DNA of 64,000 bases from JBBSBY01 sp038250835 (GTDB lineage: Bacteria > Desulfobacterota > Desulfomonilia > Desulfomonilales > Desulfomonilaceae): contig JBBSBY010000002.1 in NCBI GenBank assembly GCA_038250835.1, positions 59,962-123,961 of the forward strand. The letters run 5' to 3'. The position numbers and the translations under genes are program-made. The notes under the pieces are model-generated. The model ran no database searches. It was not told the DNA's origin and saw only the letters and a list, made by a program, of their open reading frames with translations. Below are positions 50,776 to 59,227 of the stretch, piece after piece. The stretch's first letter is position 1; every line of letters begins with the position of its first letter.

Positions 50776-51951
50776 ATGAAGTTTAAGAACTACCTGATAG
50801 TTGGGTTGGTCATGGCCGCCTTGATATCGATTCCGCTGCTTGCCTGCGCCCAGGATGCGGCTAAGGCCCCGGCGGCGAGCGGTAATACCAAACTTGAGAA
50901 CGCCATAGCTAAAACACCCCAGGGAGATGGACCGGGCAAAATCAATCTAAATGCTCCAAAGGGATTTGATGGAATTCCCGGCGCTCCGAAACCGATTCTA
51001 ATTTATGGAATCCTCTGGGGCATTTGGGTCGGTTGGATTTTCTCGTCAGTAGGAGCATTTGGCGGAATCATGGCGGGCGTCGGTCACATTTCCGTTTTCG
51101 GATTGGGTGATTACGCGGCGAGTTTTAAGCAGACTAGTCCCACTCTGAACAAGTTGTTGACGGATTCCATCCGGTGCAGCAATCAGTTTCTTGTCGGATT
51201 TTCAGGTCTGATATCATCTATTACCTACTATCGAATGGGACGGCTGGTCTTGCCGTTGGGTTTGTGCTTGGCCGCAGGTGGTATACTTGGCGCTTACCTA
51301 ATCCCAACGCTCACCGCCGGCAAAATTAACCTTCGCGCTTATGTAGGTTACTTTGGTATCACAGTTCTGGTCATCGGCGCATTTTTGTTCTACGAAACCA
51401 CTCCTAAAGGCCAAAAAAGCAAGAAAGCCGCAAAAGCGGCTGCCGCAGCGTTCGAACGGGAACACATGGGCAAAGGCGAGGCCACCGGTGAATCCAGCGG
51501 AGTCAAGGTTCTCAAATGGGGATTTGACCGAATTCGGTTCACGTTTTATGGGGTGGAATTTTCATTCGCTCCCATCATCCCCATATTAGGCGGCTTTTTC
51601 ATAGCGGCAATTTCCGCGTTTATCGGTGTCGGCGGCGGGTTCCTCTACGTTCCTTTTTTAACCTCAGTGGCCGGGCTTCCGATGTACATAGTCGCCGGAA
51701 CGTCGGCTCTTGCGGTTCTTATAAGTATGATTACCTCGGTGGCAACATACATGTTCAAAGGCACCCCGGTTGATTTCGGATTCATAGGCGTCGAACTTGT
51801 GGGAGTTTTCATTGGGTCGATTCTCGGACCGATAACATCCAAAAAGATTCCCGACATATGGTTAAAACGAATATTCGTCATTTTAGCAGTGTATGTCGGT
51901 TTCGGTTACATTCTCAGAGGATTTTTCGCCTTTAGGCTTCCCGGTCTATAG
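50776..51951 (+). CDS. TauE/SafE-family (TSUP) membrane exporter with periplasmic N-terminal extension
   Basis: The 391-residue protein begins with a hydrophobic leader (LIVGLVMAALISIPLLACAQ) and an extension of about 50 residues before the first transport helix (IYGILWGIWVGWIFSSVGAF). It has about eight further helices in two repeats, with the TSUP motifs GAFGGIMAGV and ISAFIGVGGGFLYVPFL, and a hydrophilic loop rich in Ala/Lys around residue 210-245. TSUP proteins move sulfonates, sulfite or other sulfur-containing anions across the membrane. TCGGAGG precedes its ATG. Position next to the molybdoenzyme module suggests a sulfur-compound substrate. Confidence 0.8.
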   Translation: MKFKNYLIVGLVMAALISIPLLACAQDAAKAPAASGNTKLENAIAKTPQGDGPGKINLNAPKGFDGIPGAPKPILIYGILWGIWVGWIFSSVGAFGGIMAGVGHISVFGLGDYAASFKQTSPTLNKLLTDSIRCSNQFLVGFSGLISSITYYRMGRLVLPLGLCLAAGGILGAYLIPTLTAGKINLRAYVGYFGITVLVIGAFLFYETTPKGQKSKKAAKAAAAAFEREHMGKGEATGESSGVKVLKWGFDRIRFTFYGVEFSFAPIIPILGGFFIAAISAFIGVGGGFLYVPFLTSVAGLPMYIVAGTSALAVLISMITSVATYMFKGTPVDFGFIGVELVGVFIGSILGPITSKKIPDIWLKRIFVILAVYVGFGYILRGFFAFRLPGL

Positions 51952-52021
51952 GCGGCTTGCCCAGTGGGTATGTACTGCGTAACCTCCTGCGTTTGTACAC
52001 TCAGCTTTTAAATTACGTTAC

Positions 52022-52050
52022 AAGGTGGACGCTATAAGGCGATCCACCTT
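52022..52050. promoter_or_regulatory. Stable hairpin in the leader of the small membrane protein gene
   Basis: AAGGTGGA-CGC-TATAAG-GCG-A-TCCACCTT forms an 11-pair stem with one bulged A and a 6-base loop, 18 bases upstream of ATG 52068. It could end transcription from the exporter gene (no T-run), set the expression ratio between the genes, or stabilise the downstream mRNA. Confidence 0.45.
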
Positions 52051-52067
52051 ACTTTCAGGAACACTAT

Positions 52068-52664
52068 ATGAGTCAACTCTTCGTCACGATAGACCCAATT
52101 CTGATCATCTTTTATCGGATTACTGGATTTGCATTCATAGATTTCTTATTAGGCACTTTTATACTTGCGTGTATGGCGGTGATAGTTGGAGAGTTGACGA
52201 TTTCCGCTTTGTTCCTAATTAATCGCAAGCATATCGAAGAGGTGAACGCCGAAATATTGAGATATCAAAATTTGTCCTTTAACGCTCTTTCCGCGGGCAA
52301 TAAGGAAATATATAAAACAGCCAACAAGCTGGCAAATGACGCTTTCGGCAGATCCTTTTTTCTGCAAATAGCCTTATCCGCAGGTTTCCTATGGCCTGCG
52401 TTTTTCGTAATGCTGTGGATGAGCTACAGGTTCTCGGATATTCAATTCGATTTCATGTTCACCGGACGCGAAGTAGGTTTTATTTGTCCGTTCATAGCCC
52501 TTTTTGCGGCGGCTTACCTGATATTTAAACGCATTAAATATAAAATTCCTTATTTCAATAGAGTGAAAGCCATACTAAACACATATAATTACGAGGGGCC
52601 CGCCGTGGCGAGGGCACAAACGACGACTTGCCGGGATTCTGAAAAAATTGCTTCAGGATCTTGA
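52068..52664 (+). CDS. Three-helix membrane protein with Oxa1-superfamily-like (EMC3/TMCO1) topology
   Basis: The 198-residue protein has one helix near the N-terminus (FIDFLLGTFILACMAVIVGE), a charged coiled-coil-like segment of about 55 residues (RKHIEEVNAEILRYQNLSFN), then two further helices (IALSAGFLWPAFFVMLW and FICPFIALFAAAYLIF). This order of one helix, cytosolic coil and helical pair is that of EMC3/TMCO1 and archaeal DUF106 members of the Oxa1 insertase superfamily. The similarity is topological and weak in sequence. Gene order between the exporter and the molybdoenzyme implies a shared role, but none can be stated. Confidence 0.5.
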   Translation: MSQLFVTIDPILIIFYRITGFAFIDFLLGTFILACMAVIVGELTISALFLINRKHIEEVNAEILRYQNLSFNALSAGNKEIYKTANKLANDAFGRSFFLQIALSAGFLWPAFFVMLWMSYRFSDIQFDFMFTGREVGFICPFIALFAAAYLIFKRIKYKIPYFNRVKAILNTYNYEGPAVARAQTTTCRDSEKIASGS

Positions 52665-52839
52665 ATTACACATTTTCATGAGTAATTTAGATGCGGTAGG
52701 TGTCTACTTATATTTATTTTATCATCAAGATTTTCAGCAGCGGGTGTTATCTACGCGTTCGTGTGACCAAATATGTCGCGAAAAACTAAGCTAAATTGCG
52801 AATCAGAATATATCCATCCTGTTAAAAGGAGCCGTCCGT

Positions 52840-54921
52840 ATGGAGACTACAAAATACAGTCAATGCGAAATGTGTTCGGCGCGTTGCCCCATTGAGGTTA
52901 CACTCGATAAGGGTTCCGTGTTGAGCATTTTCGGGAACCCCAATGTCGGTTCCATAGGAACTCGACTTTGCGCAAAAGGCGCAGCCGCCAAATGGTTTTT
53001 AAATGACGCCGAAAAGCCGACGAAACCCCAGATCCGAGTAGGTTCAAGAGGATCCGGCCAATGGCGTGACGCTTCCTGGGATGAGGCGTATTCGTACATC
53101 GCCGACAAACTCAAAGTTATAATCGATAAGCACGGCCCGCAGAGTACTTTGGTAGGTTGGCGCGGCAGCTTAAATAATGAATTTGCGAAAGCGTTTGCTC
53201 GTGGGCTTGGAACACCGAATGATTTTACCCATAACAGCGTTTGCCCATTGTCATTGCATACTGCTTGCCAGGCCACTTACGGAGTGGGCCGAAAAGCAAT
53301 CGGCTTCGATATAGAAAACGCTGAATACGTCGTGTTGTATGGCCGCAACATCTTCGAATCTTTGACTGTAGCTGAAGTAAATCAGCTAATGAGCGCCATC
53401 GATAACGGAGTTAAAATAATCACAGTTGATCCGAGAGCTTCAAAGACAGCCGCAAAGTCCCATTACTGGCTCAAGATCAGACCGGGCACGGATTGGGCCC
53501 TGAACCTTGGTCTCATAAATGAAATAATTAACAACAAACTTTATGATGAGACTTTTGTCAACACGTGGGTAGAAGGTTTTGACGCATTAACGCAGTACAT
53601 TCAGCCATATACGGCGGCGTGGGCGGCCAATGAGACGGATGTTTCCGCAGCGTCAATCCGAAAAATTGCCCGACAACTGGGCCAAGCTCGACCGAAGGTG
53701 ATTTTTCACATCGGCTGGTTTGCCGCAAGATATGTGACGGAGTTCCACATGAGGCGTTCGATACTTTTTTTGAATGCTTTGATGGGCAACTTTGAGACAC
53801 CAGGTGGCTTGTTTTTTAAGAAAGGTTTGGCTGATACCGGACGTAAGGGACTTAAAGCGCTTCCTTCCACAATCGAAGCGCCAAAAGGTGACCGTTTCGA
53901 CGGAATAGGCCCAGGCAAAAAGTTTCCGATAGTGGACAAGTCCCAGGGTATAGCTCATATGATGACTGAAGTGCTGGAAACCGGGGAGCCTTATCCTGTA
54001 AAAGCCCTTTTCATATATCGCTTTGATCCGATCTATTCGACTCCGAATACATCTCGCCTGATCAAAGCGCTGGACAATCTTGATCTGATTGTCGCTATCG
54101 ACGTCAACTGGAGCGATACGGCCTGGTATTCGGATGTCATACTTCCGGAAACTCACTTTCTGGAGAGAAGTGATCCAATTCAAGAGCGTAAGGGTCTTAA
54201 ACCCATCCTGGCTTTGCGAAAGCAGGTTGTTTACCCCAAATTCAATACTCGGCCGGCGTGGCAAATATTCAAGGAATTGGCTGATAAACTCGGTTTTGGG
54301 GACAAGTTCCCTTACAAAGATATTGATGAATACAATCGCTGGAAGTTGTCCGAAACGGGTATTGATTTATGGGAGTTTGACTCCACCGGCGTTGTAAACC
54401 TCGCAAAAGATAAGATCTATTACGATAGAGAAACCGGATTGAAATTCAAGACCCCTTCCAAGAAGATCGAAATCATTTCAAAACTCATGGAAGACAACGG
54501 ATTCGAATCATTGCCCCCGTATACTCATTCGGAAGTTCCGGAAGGCAAATTACGCTTGATTATAGGACGAAACCCGCTTTATACCCAGGGTTCGTTGAGT
54601 AATAACAAATATATAAAGGAAGTGCTTCCAAATCATCCTATATGGATCCACAACGATGCCGCAAAAAAGCTGGGCCTAAACAACGGAGATAAAGTTCGAG
54701 TTTCAAGCTCCACGGGCTCCGGATTTACCCATGTTTTTACGACTGATGGAATTCACCCTGAAGCCGCTTTCATTCCGCATGCCTTCGGCAAAAAAGCAGG
54801 CGCTCAAAAACTTGCGCACGATGTCGGACTGGCTGATTCGGAACTTCAGAATCTCACGACGGATTATGTAGGCGGAAGCGCGGCGATGCAGGAATGTTTC
54901 GTAAGCATAGAAAAAGCATAG
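52840..54921 (+). CDS. Molybdopterin (bis-MGD) oxidoreductase catalytic subunit, cytoplasmic
   Basis: The 693-residue protein belongs to the DMSO-reductase superfamily. A 4Fe-4S motif stands at the very N-terminus: QCEMCSARCPIEV and, 30 residues on, LCAKG. There is no twin-arginine leader, so it is cytoplasmic. The likely Mo-ligand region is HNSVCPLSLHTACQATYG, with a cysteine at the ligand position. MGD-binding segments are RNPLYTQGSLSNNKYI-like and IIGRNPLYTQ, and the C-terminal domain ends with VGGSAAMQECF. Close relatives are annotated as thiosulfate or polysulfide reductase subunits, but substrate assignment is not possible. AAAGGAG precedes ATG 52840. The ferredoxin gene follows 37 bases later. 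Confidence 0.85.
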   Translation: METTKYSQCEMCSARCPIEVTLDKGSVLSIFGNPNVGSIGTRLCAKGAAAKWFLNDAEKPTKPQIRVGSRGSGQWRDASWDEAYSYIADKLKVIIDKHGPQSTLVGWRGSLNNEFAKAFARGLGTPNDFTHNSVCPLSLHTACQATYGVGRKAIGFDIENAEYVVLYGRNIFESLTVAEVNQLMSAIDNGVKIITVDPRASKTAAKSHYWLKIRPGTDWALNLGLINEIINNKLYDETFVNTWVEGFDALTQYIQPYTAAWAANETDVSAASIRKIARQLGQARPKVIFHIGWFAARYVTEFHMRRSILFLNALMGNFETPGGLFFKKGLADTGRKGLKALPSTIEAPKGDRFDGIGPGKKFPIVDKSQGIAHMMTEVLETGEPYPVKALFIYRFDPIYSTPNTSRLIKALDNLDLIVAIDVNWSDTAWYSDVILPETHFLERSDPIQERKGLKPILALRKQVVYPKFNTRPAWQIFKELADKLGFGDKFPYKDIDEYNRWKLSETGIDLWEFDSTGVVNLAKDKIYYDRETGLKFKTPSKKIEIISKLMEDNGFESLPPYTHSEVPEGKLRLIIGRNPLYTQGSLSNNKYIKEVLPNHPIWIHNDAAKKLGLNNGDKVRVSSSTGSGFTHVFTTDGIHPEAAFIPHAFGKKAGAQKLAHDVGLADSELQNLTTDYVGGSAAMQECFVSIEKA

Positions 54922-54958
54922 TGCGCTAGAATAAAATATTCATAATCGGAGGAAAAAC

Positions 54959-55609
54959 ATGTTGGCCGATGCTCAGCCGACTCAAAATGAAGCGCCCGAA
55001 CACGAGCGGGTATATTTGTATCATGACCAGGAACGCTGTATTGGTTGCTATAGCTGTGAACTCCATTGCAAAATGAAGAACAATTTACCGATTGGGCCAA
55101 GGCTTTGTAGGCTCATAGAAATTGGCCCGAATGTCAAAGGCGGTTCGCTTAAAACGGATTACCATTTTCTACCCTGCTTTCACTGCGAAAACGCAGTATG
55201 TATGAATGTCTGCCCCACAGGCGCCATACAAAGACGAGCGGAAGACGGCATAGTATTTATTGAACCTTCTATGTGCATTGGCTGCAAGTGTTGCATCGCC
55301 GCCTGTCCGTGGGGAGTGCCTCAATGGAACCCTGAAACGGGTAAAGCCGTCAAGTGTGATTATTGCCGAGACAGAATCGATAAAGGTCAAAAACCGGCCT
55401 GCGTTACCGGCTGCCTGACCCAGTGTCTTCATTTCGGCCCCGTGGATCAAGCCTCCAAGTTGCTCAGGAAGCGGTACGCTGAAGCTCTCGAAGTTACCGG
55501 AAAAGGCATAAAAAAGGGCGCTACGGTGCTTCAGGAGACCAGAAATAAACCGCTTGCCCCCTCGGACAAAGACAAAGATCATTCGGCCGATGTTATTGCT
55601 TTCAAATAA
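54959..55609 (+). CDS. Four-cluster ferredoxin-type electron transfer subunit of the molybdoenzyme
   Basis: The 216-residue protein has four cysteine groups: CIGCYSCELHC, CFHCENAVCMNVCP, CIGCKCCIAACP and CDYCRDRIDKG..CVTGC, the pattern of DmsB/PsrB/PhsB subunits with four 4Fe-4S clusters. It would pass electrons between the molybdoenzyme and a partner. No NrfD/PsrC-like membrane anchor follows, which is unusual. The protein lacks a signal peptide. The C-terminal 60 residues are a charged tail. GGAGGA precedes the ATG. Confidence 0.9.
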   Translation: MLADAQPTQNEAPEHERVYLYHDQERCIGCYSCELHCKMKNNLPIGPRLCRLIEIGPNVKGGSLKTDYHFLPCFHCENAVCMNVCPTGAIQRRAEDGIVFIEPSMCIGCKCCIAACPWGVPQWNPETGKAVKCDYCRDRIDKGQKPACVTGCLTQCLHFGPVDQASKLLRKRYAEALEVTGKGIKKGATVLQETRNKPLAPSDKDKDHSADVIAFK

Positions 55610-55618
55610 AGGCGCCTG

Positions 55619-55684
55619 AGGGGTCGATTCCCATCAATTATAGTTAATCGGCCCCCTGCCTGCATCCTTCCTTAGTGAGGAAGG
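55619..55684. terminator. Two hairpins downstream of the ferredoxin gene
   Basis: AGGGGTCGAT (55619-55628) and ATCGGCCCCCT (55647-55657) can pair over about 10 positions with a G-T pair and an 18-base loop. CCTTCCT-TAGTG-AGGAAGG (55666-55684) is a second, perfect 7-pair hairpin. Both lie in the 260-base gap between the ferredoxin gene and the QueG-like gene. They may separate the two transcripts; there is no clear T-run. Confidence 0.45.
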
Positions 55685-55869
55685 AGCGTCGCCTGCGCCG
55701 GTCTCCATGGGAAGAAACAATCGGATCTTCGATTGCCGCCGAAACGTAGGCGTCGGCTTCGGCCACCCTGGATTTAGAATTTGCCTCCACCTGATCGGTA
55801 TCGGCAATAAAGTCCTGCGCAACGACAGACTTTAAAACTCCACGTCTATGACAAATACACAGGGGCGTT

Positions 55870-56577
55870 ATGTCGCTTACAACGCATATAAAAGAAAGCG
55901 CCTTAAAGAACGGGGCTGACCTTGTCGGAGTAGCCGATTTAGAGCTGCTGCGAGGAATTGAGACCGAACCCGAGGATCTGTTCGCGCCTTTTAAACGAGC
56001 AGTGAGCATCGCGGTCCGTCTCTCAGATGGAATTGTTGACCGGATTGAAGATGTCCCAACGGCCTTGTATCAGCAGCACTACCTTAAAGTTAACGCTCTC
56101 CTTGACGCTATAGCTCTGAAAGTGAGTAGGAGGATCGAAGCCGAGGGATTCGTCGCTCTTCCTATCCCGGCAAGCCAGGTTTTAGATAAATCTAACTGGA
56201 CTTCTTACATTTCGCACAAGGCGGTGGCGATTGCCGCCGGAGTGGGGTGGCAGGGCAAAAGTCTCCTGGTGGTCAATCCCAGGCACGGGCCGCGTATTCG
56301 CCTGGTTACGGTGCTAACCGACGCCGAACTTGAAGCCGACGCTCCCTTGAAAAACCTGTGCGCCGCATGCTCTGCTTGTTCGGATGCCTGTCCGGCGGGC
56401 GCTATTCGCAACGTCAACACGTCGAGCCATTATGCGAATCGTAACGAAGCGTTGGATTTTGATAAGTGTGTCCATCGAGTGTCAGTGGAAAACACCCAAT
56501 TACCATTCATAGAGAGCCCAATCTGCGGCGTTTGCATTCGAGCCTGCCCATTCGGCGCAAAAAAAGCAAAAAAATAG
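55870..56577 (+). CDS. QueG-like 4Fe-4S protein without the full reductase length
   Basis: The 235-residue product resembles the middle and C-terminal part of epoxyqueuosine reductase (QueG) and of reductive-dehalogenase Fe-S domains. It has KNGADLVGVADLE, AVAIAAGVGWQGKSLLVVNP, and two 4Fe-4S motifs, CAACSACSDACPAGA and CGVCIRACPFGA. It is about 100 residues shorter than QueG and lacks the HEAT-like C-terminus, so tRNA modification is doubtful. Stand-alone relatives of unknown function occur beside oxidoreductase genes in anaerobes. AGGGGCG precedes ATG 55870. Confidence 0.75.
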   Translation: MSLTTHIKESALKNGADLVGVADLELLRGIETEPEDLFAPFKRAVSIAVRLSDGIVDRIEDVPTALYQQHYLKVNALLDAIALKVSRRIEAEGFVALPIPASQVLDKSNWTSYISHKAVAIAAGVGWQGKSLLVVNPRHGPRIRLVTVLTDAELEADAPLKNLCAACSACSDACPAGAIRNVNTSSHYANRNEALDFDKCVHRVSVENTQLPFIESPICGVCIRACPFGAKKAKK

Positions 56578-56948
56578 CCGGCCTGTATCCCACCAGTTCT
56601 CATCCTGAGCCGTAACTTTAGCTAAATCAAAAGTAGCATGAGCGGAACCGCGATTCAAAGTCCACCTATAAGGGTATTTAGGGAGTTCGTGCCATTGTGT
56701 TATCGGAACCTTCTGATTTGAATAGTCTTCCGGAAACAACCTTTCGACCACATTCCACCGACGCTTGCCGAGCAAGTCCCAATTTATTGAGAAAACCTAA
56801 TCTTGAACCGAACGGCAATGTAAGCTAAATTAACCCGTCTCGTGTGAGCGCCTCAAATCAGCGGTTTTCAACCATGGGCGCCTCTTAATGGTTGACAACT
56901 CGAAAAGTTACGTTCTTTCGCATATATAGTCCTTAGGAGCCGATACAA
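56578..56948. other. Intergenic region with one doubtful leftward frame
   Basis: The 371 bases between the QueG-like gene and tex hold one leftward open frame (56500-56775) starting at TTG. Its text (QKVPITQWHELPKYPYRWTL) reads like protein, but the frame overlaps the QueG-like gene by 78 bases and has no clear ribosome binding site. It may be a gene remnant. Nothing else was recognised. Confidence 0.2.
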
Positions 56949-59153
56949 ATGGACGATAATCACCGACTTCAGATTGCCAAGGAATTGGAGATAACACCAA
57001 AGCAGGTCGCATCCGTGGCCGAACTGCTCAACGACGGAAATACGATTCCTTTTATTGCTAGATACAGGAAGGAAGCCACAGATAGCCTTGATGAAGTAGT
57101 GATCACCAATATCCGAGACAGGATGGAGCAACTTGCGGATTTAGACGCCCGTAAGACCGCTGTTCTGAAGTCTCTGCAAGATAGAGATCAGCTAACGGAT
57201 GAACTCAGGACCGCAATTGCGGAGGCCCAAACAATGACGGCGCTGGAAGATATTTACCTGCCTTACCGTCCTAAACGCCGAACTCGCGCTCTTATCGCAA
57301 AAGAAAAGGGATTGGAACCATTGGCGCTGACGTTATACGAACAAGGCGCCATTGATCCCATCAGGGAAGCGGTAAAATATATTAATGAAGATAAGGGAGT
57401 TACTACCGCAGAGGAAGCCCTCGCCGGAGCCCGTGACATTTTGGCTGAAAAGATAAATGAAGACGCAGAAATTCGGACCTCTATCAGAGGATTATTTTTT
57501 CAGAAAGGTGAAATTCGTTCCAAAGTGGCGGCTGATCAAGAAGACCAAGGCGCCAAATTCAAAGACTATTTTGACGCCATGGAATTGGTGCCTTCAGCGC
57601 CGAGCCATCGGATCTTGGCCATGTTCAGGGGTGAAAAGGAAGGGGCGCTTTCTCTGACCATTCGACCCTCGGAAGCGGAAGCCATAGCAATTATGGAAAA
57701 AAAGATCATTAAAACTCGCAATGAGGCGGCTAGACAAGTCTACTTGGCGATAGAAGACGGTTACAAACGTTTGTTGGCGCCTTCCATGGAAACGGAAATT
57801 CGGCGAGAGCTCAAAAAACGAGCCGACATCGAAGCAATAAATGTATTTGCCGCCAATTTAAGAGAATTGCTATTGGCGCCTCCGCTGGGGCGAAAACGTG
57901 TAATGGCTCTCGATCCGGGCTTCCGCACCGGTGTAAAGCTCGTTTGTTTGGATGAGCAAGGCAACCTGCTTTACAATGACACTGTTTATCCAACGCAATC
58001 CACAAAAGCCGTGAAAGAGGCCGGGGACAAAGTGCGTCGATTGGTTGCCGAATACTCAATAGAGGCAATAGCTATCGGCAACGGAACGGCAAGCCGCGAG
58101 ACTGAGGCGTTCATAAAGTCGCTTGATTTACCGAAAACAATTTCAATCATATTGGTTAACGAAAGCGGCGCTTCCATCTATTCAGCCTCAAAGGTGGCCA
58201 GAGAAGAATTTCCTGATCATGATGTTACCGTCAGAGGCGCCGTTTCAATTGGGAGGCGTCTCATGGACCCGCTTGCCGAATTGGTGAAAATAGATCCCAA
58301 ATCAATCGGAGTGGGCCAATATCAGCACGATGTCGATCAAACGGATTTGAAGCGCAGCCTGGATGACGTTGTATCCAGTTGCGTCAACCATGTGGGCGTT
58401 GAGCTAAACACCGCCAGCAAAGAGCTTTTGACGTACGTTTCAGGACTTGGGCCGACGCCCGCCAAAAATATAGTCCAGTTCCGTAATGAGAATGGTCCAT
58501 TCAAGTCACGGAAAGACCTGCTCAAAACGCCTAGACTCGGACCAAAGGCGTTCCAGCAAGCCGCCGGATTTTTGCGCATCGCCGGATCAGTAAACCCTTT
58601 AGACGGCAGCGCCGTTCACCCGGAAAGCTATCATATTATTGAAAAAATGGCATCAGATCTTAAGGCAGAGATTAAGGAGCTTTTGACCAAAGAAGATTTA
58701 CGTAAACGGATTCGAGTCAGCGACTATGTAACTGAATCCGTTGGTTTACCCACTATACATGACATCCTGGAGGAGCTGGCGAAACCTGGTCGTGACCCGC
58801 GGGACAAATTTGAGCCTTTCTCGTTCAGCGAATTGGCCAATTCCATGGAGGATTTGAAGCCCGGAATGGTCTTGCCCGGAATTGTAACTAACATAACAAA
58901 GTTCGGGGTATTTGTTGATATTGGCGTCCATCAAGACGGCCTTGTCCACATAAGCCAATTGGCCGACCATTTCGTTAAAGACCCGGCGGAAGTCGTCAAA
59001 TTAGGACAAAAGGTCACCGTCACTATTGTGGAGATCGATATCCAAAGAAAGCGGATAGGTCTATCCATGCGAGATAAAGCGGCGACAAAGACGCCCCGAC
59101 CTGACGGGGCCAAAGTAAAGCTAAATTTTGGAAACAGTGGCTTTAAACGATAA
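56949..59153 (+). CDS. tex: Tex-family RNA-binding transcription accessory protein
   Basis: The 734-residue protein has the complete Tex order: a helical N-terminal domain (KQVASVAELLNDGNTIPFIA), a YqgF/RNase H-like domain (MALDPGFRTGVKLVCLDEQG), a helix-hairpin-helix pair (YVSGLGPTPAKNIVQFR, near residue 500) and a C-terminal S1 domain (GMVLPGIVTNITKFGVFVDI). Tex binds nucleic acid and affects transcription, and is broadly conserved, with a role in toxin gene expression in some pathogens. TAGGAG precedes the ATG. Confidence 0.95.
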   Translation: MDDNHRLQIAKELEITPKQVASVAELLNDGNTIPFIARYRKEATDSLDEVVITNIRDRMEQLADLDARKTAVLKSLQDRDQLTDELRTAIAEAQTMTALEDIYLPYRPKRRTRALIAKEKGLEPLALTLYEQGAIDPIREAVKYINEDKGVTTAEEALAGARDILAEKINEDAEIRTSIRGLFFQKGEIRSKVAADQEDQGAKFKDYFDAMELVPSAPSHRILAMFRGEKEGALSLTIRPSEAEAIAIMEKKIIKTRNEAARQVYLAIEDGYKRLLAPSMETEIRRELKKRADIEAINVFAANLRELLLAPPLGRKRVMALDPGFRTGVKLVCLDEQGNLLYNDTVYPTQSTKAVKEAGDKVRRLVAEYSIEAIAIGNGTASRETEAFIKSLDLPKTISIILVNESGASIYSASKVAREEFPDHDVTVRGAVSIGRRLMDPLAELVKIDPKSIGVGQYQHDVDQTDLKRSLDDVVSSCVNHVGVELNTASKELLTYVSGLGPTPAKNIVQFRNENGPFKSRKDLLKTPRLGPKAFQQAAGFLRIAGSVNPLDGSAVHPESYHIIEKMASDLKAEIKELLTKEDLRKRIRVSDYVTESVGLPTIHDILEELAKPGRDPRDKFEPFSFSELANSMEDLKPGMVLPGIVTNITKFGVFVDIGVHQDGLVHISQLADHFVKDPAEVVKLGQKVTVTIVEIDIQRKRIGLSMRDKAATKTPRPDGAKVKLNFGNSGFKR

Positions 59154-59227
59154 CATCGTCAATTCTGTTGCGTTTTCTCAGTGATATCAATATAGATTCA
59201 AAGTGAAGCGCTCAGAAATATTTAAAA

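Noticed and set aside
52740..52760. A possible sigma-54 element before the molybdoenzyme gene (GG-N10-GC)
   Set aside because: Spacing fits, but the -12 part lacks the TTGC core and the -24 part lacks TGGCA, so it is no better than chance.
55644..56009. A leftward 121-codon frame across the hairpins before the QueG-like gene
   Set aside because: It overlaps the start of a well-supported gene and has an arginine-rich, biased composition typical of a shadow frame.
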